Origin: Micromonospora nigra
Lineage (GTDB): Bacteria; Actinomycetota; Actinomycetes; Mycobacteriales; Micromonosporaceae
Assembly: GCF_900091585.1 (NCBI RefSeq)
Contig: NZ_FMHT01000003.1
Span: forward strand, 1,178,001 to 1,242,000
Direction of reading: 5' to 3'
DNA: 64,000 nucleotides
Below, piece after piece: positions 48,341-57,852 of this stretch. Position numbers and translations under genes: made by a program. The notes beneath the pieces are model-generated. The model did not search any database. It was not told where the DNA came from and saw only the letters and a list, made by a program, of their open reading frames with translations. Position 1 is the first letter of the stretch. The number at the start of each line of letters is the position of its first letter.

Positions 48341-50143
48341 GTGCGCGAGTTCTCCGTCCCACCAATCGTCACCGTCGGCGACTCGGCCAACCTCACCGAC
48401 CCGGTCTGGGACAATGCCGCGGCAGCCCCGGAGACGGTCCAGTTCATCCGACCCGGCGCGGCCGGTCAGGCCCCCGTCGAGGTGACCTGCCGGCAGTTCC
48501 GCGACGAGGTCACCGCGGTCGCCCGGGGCCTGGTCGCCGCCGGCGTGCAGCCCGGTGACCGGGTCGCGCTGATGAGCCGCACCCGCTACGAGTGGACCCT
48601 GCTCGACTACGCCATCTGGGCCGCCGGTGCCGTCACCGTGCCGATCTACGAGACCTCCAGCGCCGAGCAGGCCGCCTGGATCCTGGCCGACTCCGGCGCG
48701 GTGGCCTGCGTGGTGGAGACCACCGCGCACGCCACCCTCGTGGCGGGCGTACGGGACCGGCTGCCCGACCTGACCCACCTCTGGCAGATCGACCTCGGCG
48801 CGGTCGACGACCTGGTCGCCTCCGGCGCGTCGGTCGATCCCACCGAGATCGACCGGCGACGCGCCGGCCGGCACGCCGGGGACGTGGCCACCGTCATCTA
48901 CACCAGCGGGACGACCGGTCGCCCGAAGGGCTGCGTGCTCACCCACCGCAGCATGTACGCCGACATCGCCAACGCGGTGCCGGTGCTGCCGAACCTCTTC
49001 CGCGAGGGCGCGTCGACCCTGCTGTTCCTCCCGCTGGCACACGCCTTCGCGCGGCTCATCCAGGTGGGCGTGGTGCAGGCGCGGGCCACCATGACGCACA
49101 GCGCCGACACCAAGAACCTCGTCGCCGACCTACAGGCGTTCCGGCCCACCTTCGTGCTCTCGGTGCCCCGGGTGTTCGAGAAGGTCTACAACGGCGCCAA
49201 GCAGAAGGCCGAAGCCGAGGGCAAGGGCACGATCTTCGCCCGGGCCGAGGCGGTCGCCATCGCGTACAGCGAGGCGCTGGAGACCTCGCGCGGGCCGGGC
49301 CTGGCGCTACGCACGCAGCACGTTCTGTTCGACAAGCTGGTCTACCGCAAGCTGCGGGCGGCGCTGGGCGGGCGGTGCCGCGACGCGATCTCCGGCGGCG
49401 CGCCGCTCGGCGCCCGGCTGGGGCACTTCTTCCGCGGCATCGGCGTGACCATCTACGAGGGCTACGGCCTGACCGAGACCTCGCCGGCCGCCACTGCGAA
49501 CCTGCCCTCGGCCATCCGGATCGGGTCCGTCGGCCGGCCACTGCCGGGCGTGACCGTCCGCATCGACGACGACGGCGAGGTCCTCATCACCGGCGACCTC
49601 GTGTTTCAGGGCTACTGGCGCAACGAGTCGGCCACCGCCGAGGCGATCACGGCCGACGGCTGGTTCCGCACCGGCGACCTGGGCCGACTCGACGACGAGG
49701 GCTACCTGACGATCACCGGGCGCAAGAAGGAGATCATCGTGACGGCCGCGGGCAAGAACGTCGCCCCCGCCGTGCTGGAGGACCAGGTCCGGGCGCACCC
49801 GCTGGTCAGCCAGTGCGTGGTCGTCGGTGACCGGCAGCCGTTCATCGCCGCGCTGGTCACCCTCGACGAGGAGGCCCTGCCGACGTGGCTGGAGGGCGCC
49901 GGCCTGCCGGCCGACACGCCGGTGGAGTCGCTCCGCGACAACGAGGCGCTGCGGGCGGAGATCCAGGGCGCGATCGACACCGCCAACCAGGCCGTCTCCA
50001 GGGCGGAGGCGATCAAGGTGTTCCGCATCCTGCCGCACGACTTCACCGAAGCCACCGGTGAGATGACCCCCTCGCTGAAGGTCAAGCGGCAGGTCGTCCA
50101 CAAGACCTACGCGGCGGAGATCGCCGACATCTACCGGGGCTGA
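48341..50143 (+). CDS. fadD: Long-chain fatty-acid-CoA ligase (AMP-binding)
   Basis: This 600-aa adenylating enzyme activates fatty acids to acyl-CoA through acyl-AMP. It has YTSGTTGRPKG (P-loop-like motif, about 187-197), EGYGLTETSP (about 373-382), the GDLG block with the hinge Asp, and a C-terminal GRKKEIIVTAAGKNVAP. The length and the order of motifs fit FadD15-type ligases. The GTG at 48341 has AGGAG 5 bp upstream; a long upstream in-frame extension lacks coding support. It is divergent from the SRPBCC gene and likely acts in lipid metabolism together with plsC and pimB of this region. Confidence 0.95.
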   Translation: MREFSVPPIVTVGDSANLTDPVWDNAAAAPETVQFIRPGAAGQAPVEVTCRQFRDEVTAVARGLVAAGVQPGDRVALMSRTRYEWTLLDYAIWAAGAVTVPIYETSSAEQAAWILADSGAVACVVETTAHATLVAGVRDRLPDLTHLWQIDLGAVDDLVASGASVDPTEIDRRRAGRHAGDVATVIYTSGTTGRPKGCVLTHRSMYADIANAVPVLPNLFREGASTLLFLPLAHAFARLIQVGVVQARATMTHSADTKNLVADLQAFRPTFVLSVPRVFEKVYNGAKQKAEAEGKGTIFARAEAVAIAYSEALETSRGPGLALRTQHVLFDKLVYRKLRAALGGRCRDAISGGAPLGARLGHFFRGIGVTIYEGYGLTETSPAATANLPSAIRIGSVGRPLPGVTVRIDDDGEVLITGDLVFQGYWRNESATAEAITADGWFRTGDLGRLDDEGYLTITGRKKEIIVTAAGKNVAPAVLEDQVRAHPLVSQCVVVGDRQPFIAALVTLDEEALPTWLEGAGLPADTPVESLRDNEALRAEIQGAIDTANQAVSRAEAIKVFRILPHDFTEATGEMTPSLKVKRQVVHKTYAAEIADIYRG

Positions 50144-50157
50144 CTACCATCCGTCAC

Positions 50158-51852
50158 GTGCCCGCCTCCACAACGGTCCCGGCCCGTCCGCATCCCCTCG
50201 CCGCCGCCGCGCGCGTGGTCATGCTGGCGCTGGTCGCCGTCCTGACGCTGCTGGCCACACACGACGTCCGTCAGCTCTGGTGGATCGTGCTGCTGGCCAT
50301 CGCGGGCCTACCCGCGCTGCTCGCCCCGCAGCACCGGCTGCTGGGCCCGCTGAGCCGGGTGGCCGAGGTGGTGCTGCTGGGACTGGCCGCCAGCCAGGTC
50401 GGAGCCGTGGCCACCGTCTCCGCGCAGCTCGGTGGGCTGGGCGCGTCGGCCGTGCTGCCCTACCTGGCGGTGCCGGTGACGGTGACCGCGCTGCGCCGCA
50501 GGTTCCGCGAGGGTGCCGCGCTGCTCGCGGTCACCGCGGCGACCCTGCTGGTGTCCGGGGCCTTCACCGAGGTCGACGGCGTCCGCCAGCTCGCCCAGCC
50601 CGGCTACCTCGCGGTCTGCGCGCAGTGGCTGATCCTCGCCGCGCTGGGCCTCCACGCGGCCAGCACGCTGCACCGGGTCATGCGGGTACGCACCGACGGG
50701 GAACCCCAGCCGTACGCGGAGGCGACCCGGCTGCTGACGCAGCTGCGCACCGTCGCCCGGCAACTGCCGGGGGCCACCCTCGACCCGGGCGGGATCTCCG
50801 AACACCTGCTCGAGGAACTGCGCACGGTGACCCGTACCGACCGGGGTGCGGTGCTGTCGGCCAGTGGAGGCGGCCGGCTGGTGGTGCTCGCCCAGATCGG
50901 CGTCGAGCGGGTCGACTGGGAGACCACCCTCGACGCGGACTCGGCCATCGCCGACGCCTGGGCCAGTCAGCAGCCGCACACCGCGGCCAGGTCGCAGTCG
51001 CGCTCGCACACCGGCGGCGACGTCTCCGCGCTGATCGTGCCGCTGGTGGCCGGGGTCCGCACCGTCGGCCTGGTGGTGCTGGAGACCGACGCCGCGCACG
51101 CGTACCCGCCGCCGGTGGTCTCCCGGGTGACCGCGCTGACCAGCCCCGCGGCGCTGCGCCTGGAGGCGGCGCTGCTGTTCGACGAGGTGCGCTCGCTGGC
51201 CACCAACGAGGAGCGGCAGCGGCTGGCCCGGGAGATCCACGACGGCGTGGCCCAGGAACTGGTCATGGTCGGTTACGGCATCGACAACGCGCTGGCCACG
51301 GTGCACGACGACGCCGAGGAGACCGCCGAGTCGCTGCGGCTGCTGCGCCAGGAGGTGACCCGGGTGATCACCGAGCTGCGGTTGAGCCTGTTCGAGCTGC
51401 GCAGCGAGGTGGACCGGCACGGTGGGTTGGCCGCGGCGATCGCCGAGTACGCCCGCACCGTCGGCGCGTCCGGCGGCCTGCGGGTGCACCTGTCGCTGGA
51501 CGAGTCCACCGCGCGGCTGCCCGCCGCCACCGAGGCCGAGTTGCTGCGGATCGCCCAGGAGGCGGTCACCAACGCCCGCAAGCACGCCGGTGCCGCGAAC
51601 CTCTGGGTAACCTGCGAGGTGGACCCGCCGTACGCGCAGATTGAAGTGTCGGATGACGGTCACGGCATCGGTGACCAGCGCGTCGACGGTCACTACGGTC
51701 TTGCGATCATGGCCGAGAGGGCGGAACGTATCCGGGGCCGGTTGGAGATCAGGCCGCGCCAACCCAGCGGCACGACCGTGGCGGTGGTGGTCGGTTCGTC
51801 GCCCCGGCGCGATAACGTGCGCGATAGCGCAGCTCCAGCAGAAGGGGAGTAA
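50158..51852 (+). CDS. Sensor histidine kinase, NarL-type (HisKA_3)
   Basis: This 564-aa membrane kinase has about five hydrophobic helices in residues 15-170, a GAF-like input domain (about 190-340: TDRGAVLSASGGGRLVVLA, IVPLVAGVRTVGLVVLE), a HisKA_3 H-box RLAREIHDGVAQEL with the phosphorylated His at about residue 361, and a HATPase domain with EAVTNARKHA (N-box) and DDGHGIG (G-box). The signal is unknown. It is 14 bp after fadD and 7 bp before the response regulator gene, so the two components form one operon. The start GTG has only a weak Shine-Dalgarno. Confidence 0.93.
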   Translation: MPASTTVPARPHPLAAAARVVMLALVAVLTLLATHDVRQLWWIVLLAIAGLPALLAPQHRLLGPLSRVAEVVLLGLAASQVGAVATVSAQLGGLGASAVLPYLAVPVTVTALRRRFREGAALLAVTAATLLVSGAFTEVDGVRQLAQPGYLAVCAQWLILAALGLHAASTLHRVMRVRTDGEPQPYAEATRLLTQLRTVARQLPGATLDPGGISEHLLEELRTVTRTDRGAVLSASGGGRLVVLAQIGVERVDWETTLDADSAIADAWASQQPHTAARSQSRSHTGGDVSALIVPLVAGVRTVGLVVLETDAAHAYPPPVVSRVTALTSPAALRLEAALLFDEVRSLATNEERQRLAREIHDGVAQELVMVGYGIDNALATVHDDAEETAESLRLLRQEVTRVITELRLSLFELRSEVDRHGGLAAAIAEYARTVGASGGLRVHLSLDESTARLPAATEAELLRIAQEAVTNARKHAGAANLWVTCEVDPPYAQIEVSDDGHGIGDQRVDGHYGLAIMAERAERIRGRLEIRPRQPSGTTVAVVVGSSPRRDNVRDSAAPAEGE

Positions 51853-51859
51853 CCCGAGG

Positions 51860-52528
51860 ATGACCACAAGTCCGACACCGGCCACCCGTACCAAGGTCCT
51901 CCTTGTCGACGATCACGATCTCATCCGCAAGGGCCTGCGGCACGCGTTCGAGCGGGACCGGCAGTTCGAGGTCGTCGGCGAGGCCGCCACGGCGGCGGAG
52001 GGCGTACGCCAGGCGGGTGCGCTCCAGCCGGACGTGGTGATCATGGATCTGCGGCTGCCCGACGGCAGCGGTCTGGAGGCCACCCGCGCCCTGCGCAAGT
52101 CCAGCGCGTCCATGGGCATCGTGGTGCTCACCATGTATGCCGGTGACGACCAGCTCTTCGGCGCGCTGGAGGCCGGGGCGAGCGCGTTCGTGCCCAAGAC
52201 CGCCCCGGCCGACGAGGTGGTCGCCGCAGCCCGGCACGCCGCCTCCTCCCCCAGCGCCTTCACCGCCGCCGACCTGGCCGAGGCGATGAAGCGTCGACTC
52301 GCCCCCTCCGGCCCGCAGCTTTCCCCGCGCGAGGGCCAGGTGCTGCGCCTGCTGGCCGACGGCATGAGCGTCGCGGGGATCGCCAAGCAGCTGTTCGTCA
52401 GCGAGTCCACCGCCAAGACCCACATCTCGAAGCTCTACGAGAAGCTGGGTGCGGCCAACCGGGCCCAGGCGCTGATGACGGCGCTGCGGCTCGGCCTGCT
52501 CGAGGCGCCGGACGCCCCGAAGTTCTGA
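51860..52528 (+). CDS. NarL/FixJ-family response regulator
   Basis: This 222-aa protein has an N-terminal receiver domain (DDHDL, phosphoacceptor Asp in VIMDLRLPDG at about residue 63, VVLTMYAGDD, FVPKTA with the conserved Lys) and a C-terminal LuxR-type helix-turn-helix (about 154-215: SPREGQVLRLLADGMSVAG, then ESTAKTHISKLYEKLG). It is the partner of the upstream kinase gene. The ATG at 51860 is used; GGGGAG is about 10 bp upstream. A hairpin terminator follows. Targets are unknown. Confidence 0.95.
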   Translation: MTTSPTPATRTKVLLVDDHDLIRKGLRHAFERDRQFEVVGEAATAAEGVRQAGALQPDVVIMDLRLPDGSGLEATRALRKSSASMGIVVLTMYAGDDQLFGALEAGASAFVPKTAPADEVVAAARHAASSPSAFTAADLAEAMKRRLAPSGPQLSPREGQVLRLLADGMSVAGIAKQLFVSESTAKTHISKLYEKLGAANRAQALMTALRLGLLEAPDAPKF

Positions 52529-52551
52529 CGCCACCCGGTAGCCGGCCGCGA

Positions 52552-52588
52552 AGGGCCCGCGCCCGCCATTGACGGCGGCGCGGGCCCT
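52552..52588 (+). terminator. Hairpin terminator after the response regulator gene
   Basis: A perfect 12-bp stem AGGGCCCGCGCC/GGCGCGGGCCCT (52552-52563 with 52577-52588) has a 13-nt loop that can extend pairing by four more bases. It lies 24 bp past the stop. Confidence 0.8.
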
Positions 52589-52722
52589 CGCGCACGGGTT
52601 GCCGGCCGCCATCGACCACTGTCGGGTCCCGGGTCGACCGTCGGCTATGGTCTCCCGGGGGCGACAGCGCGGCAGAACACCGGCCGGGCGACGATGCCCC
52701 GGGGCGCACGAGGGAGTGGAAC

Positions 52723-53532
52723 ATGCAGCGGCCGGACTGGGCACCCGAGACGATCGATGTCGAGCGGCCCAGCGTGGCGCGCATGTACGACTACTACCTC
52801 GGCGGTTCGCACAACTTCGCGGTCGACCGCGCGGCGGCGCAGGCGATGATGGCCGCCGTGCCGGAGGCCCCGCTGATGGCCCAGGCCAACCGGGCCTTCC
52901 TGCGTCGGGCGGTGCAGTTCCTCGTCGCCGCCGGCGTACGGCAGTTCCTGGACATCGGCTCCGGCATCCCCACCGTCGGCAACGTGCACGAGATCGCCCA
53001 GCGGCACGCCCCGGACGCCCGCGTCGTCTACGTCGACGTCGACCCGGTGGCGGTGGCCCACAGCCGGGAGATCCTGGCCGGCGACGAGCGGACCCGGATC
53101 GTGCAGGAGGACCTGCGACGGCCGGAGCACATTCTCGCCCACCCCGACGTGCGGGGGCTGCTCGACTTCTCCCAGCCGGTCGCCCTGCTGGTCGTGGCGG
53201 TGCTGCACTTCGTCTCCGACGACGACCGGCCGGCCGAGCTGCTGCGCACCCTGCGCGGGGCGCTCGCCCCGGGCAGCTTCCTGGTGCTGTCGCAGGCCAG
53301 TGACGACGGCCGGCCCGCCGACGAGCGGGCCGATGCCGAGGACGTCTACCGGCGCACCGACAACCCGCTGCACATCCGCGGCCGGGCCGAGCTGACCGCC
53401 CTGTTCGACGGCTTCGACCTGGTCGAGCCGGGGGTGGTCTGGGTGCCGCAGTGGCGACCCGAGACCCCGGACAGCGCCGAGGATGCCGAACGGGCGGTGT
53501 TCCTGGGCGGCGTGGGACGGCTCGGTGGGTGA
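52723..53532 (+). CDS. SAM-dependent methyltransferase, Methyltransf_19 (DUF574) family
   Basis: This 269-aa protein has the actinobacteria-specific S-adenosyl methyltransferase pattern. The N-terminus has RPSVARMYDYYLGGSHNF, the SAM-binding LDIGSGIPT at about 75-83, YVDVDPVAV, and VLHFVSDDD in the centre. Such proteins are very numerous in Streptomyces and Micromonospora, and their substrates are unknown. GGGAG lies just before the ATG at 52723. The next gene (EAL domain) overlaps its 3' end in another frame, suggesting translational coupling. Confidence 0.9.
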   Translation: MQRPDWAPETIDVERPSVARMYDYYLGGSHNFAVDRAAAQAMMAAVPEAPLMAQANRAFLRRAVQFLVAAGVRQFLDIGSGIPTVGNVHEIAQRHAPDARVVYVDVDPVAVAHSREILAGDERTRIVQEDLRRPEHILAHPDVRGLLDFSQPVALLVVAVLHFVSDDDRPAELLRTLRGALAPGSFLVLSQASDDGRPADERADAEDVYRRTDNPLHIRGRAELTALFDGFDLVEPGVVWVPQWRPETPDSAEDAERAVFLGGVGRLGG

Positions 53533-55276
53533 GCCCCCGGGACACGGCCACCTTCCCGGCGTCTTCGCCCGCGCCTGGGCGAAGGCGGTGGCGGGCACGA
53601 GTTACCTGCCGATGACCCACAAGCAGTTGGAGGAGCTGTTGCAGGGGCTCACCGAGCAGCTGGCGCAGGCACTGCGCGCGGAGCCGCTGGATCTGCGCGT
53701 CGGGCATCGGGTGGGTGCCGAACTGGTGGCCGCACACGTCGCCTCGGCCGAAGGGCTGGGCCGCACCGTGGAGGTCATCCAGCTCCGCCTCGTCCGTGAC
53801 CTCGGATTGGTCGCCGACGACCTTGAGGACCGGATGGCACGCCTGCTGGGGGCGGTGGCGACCGGATACGCCCGCGCGCTGCGGGACCGGACCCTCGACG
53901 AGCAGGAGTCCATCCGCCGGGCGGCCATGACCGCCCGAGCCGAGGCGGAGGGCGCGCTGCGGGCCAGCGAGGCCCGGTTCCGGCACCAGGCGACCCACGA
54001 TCCGCTGACCGACCTGCCCAACCGCGCGCTGTTCGCCGAGCGGCTGGCCGAGGCCGTGCAGGCCCCGGACCGGGACGGCCGCCGGGTGGGTCTGTGCTTC
54101 CTGGACCTGGACCGGTTCAAGGCCGTCAACGACGCGTACGGCCACCGGGCCGGCGACCAGGTGCTCGTGACGGTGGCGGGCCGGCTGCGGCAGGCCGTCG
54201 GGGACCACCTGGTGGCCCGGCTCGGCGGGGACGCGTTCGTCGTGCTGGTGGAACACACCGGCGGCACCGGCGACGTGGTGGGCGTCGCCGAGGCGGTGCT
54301 GGCCGCCCTGGCCGAACCGGTGCCGGTCGACAACCACCAGGTGACCCTGGCCGCCAGCGTCGGGGTGGTGGAGCGTCAGGTCGCCGGCACCTCCCCCGAC
54401 GAACTGATGCGGGCCGCCGACAGCACCCTGCACTGGGCCAAGGGCGCCGGTGGCGGGCGCTGGCAGTTGTACGACGCGGACCGCGACCGGCGGGAGGTGG
54501 CCCGCCAGGCGCTCAGCGCGGCCATCCCGGCGGCGCTGGAGCGGGGCGAGTTCTTCCTGGACTACCAGCCGCTGACCTCGCTGCGTGACGGGAGGGTGGT
54601 CGGCGTCGAGGCGCTGGTGCGCTGGCGGCACCCCGAACTGGGGGTGCTGCGGCCCGACAGCTTCATCTCCCTGGCCGAGGAGACGGGGCTGATCGTCCCG
54701 CTCGGCGCCTGGGTGCTGGCCGAGGCGTGCCGGGAGGCGGAGTGCTGGTCGGCGACCTCCGGTGAGCCGCCCTTCGTCAGCGTCAACCTGGCCGTGCGTC
54801 AGGTGCACCGGCCGGGTCTGGTGCAGGAGGTGCGCGAGCTGCTGGAGCGCACCAACCTGCCGCCCCGACGGCTCCAGTTGGAGATCACCGAGAGCACCAT
54901 GATGAGCACCGCGGAGGAACCGGTCCGTGCGCTGCGGAACCTGGCCGACCTGGGGGTGCGGATCGCCATCGACGATTTCGGCACCGGATACTCCAACCTG
55001 GCGTACCTGCGCGAACTGCCGGTCACGGAGTTGAAGGTGGCCGGCGAGTTCGTCCGCGGGCTGCGGGGCCCGCAGTCCCGTGCCGACGAACGGATCCTCG
55101 CCTCGCTGGTGTCCCTGGCCCACGCCCTGGACCTGACGGTCACCGCCGAGGGCGTGGAGACCGTCGCGCAGGCGGAGCGGCTGCGCGCCATCGGCTGTGA
55201 CGCCGGGCAGGGCTGGCACTTCGGCCGGCCCGGGCCGGCGGAGCAGTGCGTGGTGCGGACACCCGCCGCCTCCTGA
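53525..55276 (+). CDS. EAL-domain c-di-GMP phosphodiesterase with degenerate GGDEF
   Basis: This 583-aa protein has an N-terminal helical region (about 30-150), a GGDEF domain (about 150-320) in which the active site reads LGGDAF (about 233-238) instead of GGDEF, so cyclase activity is doubtful, and an EAL domain (about 335-580). The EAL domain has GVEALVRW (about 359-366), LEITEST, IDDFGTGYSNLAYL (about 481-494) and AEGVET, so phosphodiesterase metal ligands are mostly in place; the KID motif reads KVA. No membrane helix is visible. The GTG start at 53525 overlaps the previous gene by 8 bp; an internal ATG at 53612 is an alternative. It probably degrades c-di-GMP. Confidence 0.85.
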   Translation: MGEPPGHGHLPGVFARAWAKAVAGTSYLPMTHKQLEELLQGLTEQLAQALRAEPLDLRVGHRVGAELVAAHVASAEGLGRTVEVIQLRLVRDLGLVADDLEDRMARLLGAVATGYARALRDRTLDEQESIRRAAMTARAEAEGALRASEARFRHQATHDPLTDLPNRALFAERLAEAVQAPDRDGRRVGLCFLDLDRFKAVNDAYGHRAGDQVLVTVAGRLRQAVGDHLVARLGGDAFVVLVEHTGGTGDVVGVAEAVLAALAEPVPVDNHQVTLAASVGVVERQVAGTSPDELMRAADSTLHWAKGAGGGRWQLYDADRDRREVARQALSAAIPAALERGEFFLDYQPLTSLRDGRVVGVEALVRWRHPELGVLRPDSFISLAEETGLIVPLGAWVLAEACREAECWSATSGEPPFVSVNLAVRQVHRPGLVQEVRELLERTNLPPRRLQLEITESTMMSTAEEPVRALRNLADLGVRIAIDDFGTGYSNLAYLRELPVTELKVAGEFVRGLRGPQSRADERILASLVSLAHALDLTVTAEGVETVAQAERLRAIGCDAGQGWHFGRPGPAEQCVVRTPAAS

Positions 55277-55305
55277 CGGCCGCGACGAAGCCGCTGGCGG
55301 TGATG

Positions 55306-55337
55306 GGCCGACCTCCGGTGCCCGCGGCGGGTCGGCC
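55306..55337. terminator. Possible hairpin between convergent EAL and pimB genes
   Basis: An 8-bp stem GGCCGACC/GGTCGGCC (55306-55313 with 55330-55337) with a 16-nt loop lies in the 72-bp gap between two convergent genes. It is weaker than other hairpins in the window. Confidence 0.4.
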
Positions 55338-55348
55338 GCAGCCGGCGG

Positions 55349-56473
55349 TCAGCCGGCGAGCAGGGCGGCCATCCGCTGCGCCTGGGTCTCCCAGCGCCAC
55401 TCCCGTTCCACCCAGGCGCGGCCGGCCGCGCCGAGTCGGCGAGCCAGGTCCCGGTCGGCGAGCAGGGTCGCCACCCGGTCGGCGAGTTGGGTGACGTCGC
55501 GTCCGCGCACGACGTACCCGGTCTCGCCCTCCCGCACGGCGTCGGGTGCGCCGCCGGAGTCCCCGGCCACCACGGGCAGGCCGGTCGCGGAGGCTTCCAG
55601 GTAGACGATGCCCAGGCCCTCCACGTCGAGGCCCCGGTTGCGGGTGCGGCACGGCATGGCGTACACGTCGCCGGCCGCGTAGTGGGCGGGCAGTTCGACC
55701 GCCGGCACCGAGCCGGTGAAGACGACGGCGCGCTCGACGCCCGTCTGCCGGGCCAGTTTGACCAGGGCCGCCCGGTAGGGGCCGCCGCCGACCACCAGCA
55801 GCACCGCGTCGGGCACCCGCCGCCGGATCTCGGGCATGGCGCGGATCAGCATGTCCTGCCCCTTGCGGGGAACCAGGCGGGACACGCAGACCACCACCGG
55901 CCGGTCGGCCAGCCCGAGGCGGTTCCGCACCGCCTGGCCGTCGGCGGCGGGATGGTAGGTGTCGGTGTCGACGCCGGGGGCGAGCCGACGCAGGTCGGTC
56001 ACCCCGTGCAGTGCCCGGTCCAGCCGGCTGCGGGTGTACTCCCCCAGGTAGGTGACCACGTCGGTGCCGCGTCCGATGCGGCGCAGCGCGGCTCGGGCGC
56101 CGGGCAGCGCCGCCCAGCCGACCTCGTGGCCGTGGGTCAGGGCGACCACCCGCCGGACGCCGGCCCGGCGGCGCAGGCCGGAGGCGAGCAGGCCGAGGGG
56201 GGCCGCCGCCCCGAACCAGACGGTGTCGCAGTCGTACGCGCGGGCCAGCCGGGCGGCCCGGCGGGCCACCAGCGGGGTGGGCAGCAGAACCCGGGTGCGT
56301 TCCCGGACCACCTCGAAGGGCTGGTCGGCGTCGAACTTCTCGGCGTCGCGCCAGCTGGACGCGTAGACCACGACGGAGCCGGCGGGCTGACGCACCGCCA
56401 GGTTGTGCACGAAGGACTGGATGCCGCCGGGGCGCGGCGGGAAGTCGTTGGTGATCAGCAGCGTCCGGCTCAT
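55349..56473 (-). CDS. pimB: GT4 mannosyltransferase, PimB-like
   Basis: This 374-aa GT-B glycosyltransferase has the N-terminal ITNDFPPRPGGIQSFVHNLA with the Gly-rich acceptor loop, a central HGHEVGWA, and a GT4 C-terminal VSRLVPRKGQD, VGGGP and the EGLGIVYLEASATGLPVV block that binds GDP-mannose. The combination and position match PimB of mycobacteria and corynebacteria, which transfers mannose to phosphatidylinositol mannoside, a step of glycolipid (PIM/LM) synthesis. Its ATG overlaps the M48 protease stop (ATGA). In M. tuberculosis the orthologue Rv2188c is next to FadD15 and near the DnaQ-UvrC fusion, as here. Confidence 0.87.
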   Translation of the reverse strand: MSRTLLITNDFPPRPGGIQSFVHNLAVRQPAGSVVVYASSWRDAEKFDADQPFEVVRERTRVLLPTPLVARRAARLARAYDCDTVWFGAAAPLGLLASGLRRRAGVRRVVALTHGHEVGWAALPGARAALRRIGRGTDVVTYLGEYTRSRLDRALHGVTDLRRLAPGVDTDTYHPAADGQAVRNRLGLADRPVVVCVSRLVPRKGQDMLIRAMPEIRRRVPDAVLLVVGGGPYRAALVKLARQTGVERAVVFTGSVPAVELPAHYAAGDVYAMPCRTRNRGLDVEGLGIVYLEASATGLPVVAGDSGGAPDAVREGETGYVVRGRDVTQLADRVATLLADRDLARRLGAAGRAWVEREWRWETQAQRMAALLAG

Positions 56474-57729
56474 CCGCCGACCTCCCTGGCGTACGCGCGG
56501 GCGGCGGCGATCCGCTCGACCGTGGACGGGTGACTGGCGGAGTAGAGGTACTCCCACCGGGGCGGGTCGGGGTCGGCGAGGTTGATCGCGGCGAGCCGCC
56601 GCTGCATCGACTCGAAGGCCGCCGGGTCGCCGGTGAGGGCGAGCGCGTGCGCGTCGGCACGGGCCTCGACCCGGCGTGACATCAGGGCCTGTGCCGGGGC
56701 GGAGACGATGCCGGCGACCGTGACGAGGGCCAGCAGCAGCGGGAACGCCCGGGGCTGGGCGACGGTGTCGACGCCGGCCAGCCGCAGCAGCGGCGGCCAC
56801 GAGCCGAGCAGGTAGAGCGCCACCACCGCGGCGGCGGCCCCGAGCGCCCCGGTGAGCGTGCCGACCGGCACGTCCCGGTCCCTGGCGTGCCCCAGTTCGT
56901 GGGCGACGACGGCCGTCACCTCGGCGGGGGTGGCTTCGCGCAGCAGGGTGTCGTAGACGACGATCCGGCGGGTCGGGCCGAGCCCGGAGACGTAGGCGTT
57001 GACCGCACGGGTACGCCGGGAGGCGTCGGCGACCAGCACGTCGCGCACGGGCACGCCGTCGCGGTCGGCCAGCTCCATCAGCTGGCTGCGCAGCGGGCCC
57101 TGCTCCATCGGGCTGAACCGGTTGAACACGGGCTCGACGAGCACCGGCAGCACGAAGGACAGCAACGCCACCAGGGTGGCCGCCCCGGCCGCGCCGAACG
57201 CCCACCACCACCGGGGGGCGAGTCGCAGGACGGCGTAGAAGCCGAGCAGGGCCACCGAGCCGATCACCGCGCTGACCGCGTACGACTTGAGCAGGTCGAC
57301 CGTCCAGCCGGCCCAGCCGTTGGTGGCCAGGCCGTAGCGGATGAGCACGGCGTGTCGCCAGGCGGCGAACGGCAGGGTCAGCAGGTCGGCGACGAGCAGC
57401 ACGGCCAGTCCGCCGAGGACGGCCTGGGCGGCCCAGTGGCCGCCCAGGGGCCGCCCGGCCAGCTCGACCAGGCGGCTGCCCAGCGGGGTCAGGCCGAGCG
57501 CCAGCGCCACGAGCAGACCGAGGCCGAGCGCGGCCCAGCCGCCGGGGCGCAGCGCGTAACGGAACTCCCGGGCCTGGGCCACCTGGTCGGCGGGCAGCTC
57601 ACGCAGCGCCGCGAGCTGGTCGGAGCGGGGGGCCGGCGGGTGGCTCCACGGGATCAGCACCGCGACGGTGACCAGCAGGGCCACCGCCAGGACGGCGAGG
57701 GTGAGCACCGCCCCGCCGCGCGGGGTCAT
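56470..57729 (-). CDS. M48-family membrane metalloprotease (HtpX/Ste24-like)
   Basis: This 419-aa integral membrane zinc protease has the catalytic HELGH at about 272-276, several hydrophobic helices before and after it, and a C-terminal EARADAHALAL (third ligand Glu). It is similar to CAAX-prenyl-protease-type M48 proteins and probably degrades or processes membrane proteins. The ATG at 57729 has GGGGGA at 5 bp; an in-frame ATG at 57807 gives 26 more residues but lacks such a site. The stop overlaps the pimB start. Confidence 0.9.
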   Translation of the reverse strand: MTPRGGAVLTLAVLAVALLVTVAVLIPWSHPPAPRSDQLAALRELPADQVAQAREFRYALRPGGWAALGLGLLVALALGLTPLGSRLVELAGRPLGGHWAAQAVLGGLAVLLVADLLTLPFAAWRHAVLIRYGLATNGWAGWTVDLLKSYAVSAVIGSVALLGFYAVLRLAPRWWWAFGAAGAATLVALLSFVLPVLVEPVFNRFSPMEQGPLRSQLMELADRDGVPVRDVLVADASRRTRAVNAYVSGLGPTRRIVVYDTLLREATPAEVTAVVAHELGHARDRDVPVGTLTGALGAAAAVVALYLLGSWPPLLRLAGVDTVAQPRAFPLLLALVTVAGIVSAPAQALMSRRVEARADAHALALTGDPAAFESMQRRLAAINLADPDPPRWEYLYSASHPSTVERIAAARAYAREVGG

Positions 57730-57852
57730 CCGGTCCCCCCGGCGCGGGCCGGCTGGTCGCCGCCCCCGCGTGTCGTGCCGCCGCCGCTGTCCGTCATGGC
57801 CGCTCATCCTATTGCCGCGCCACCGACGCCTCGAGCGGGAGGTCACAGGTGG

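Noticed and set aside
51749..55219. A 1156-codon minus-strand frame across the response regulator, methyltransferase and EAL genes
   Set aside because: Runs opposite three well-supported genes and a terminator; low-complexity product without motifs.
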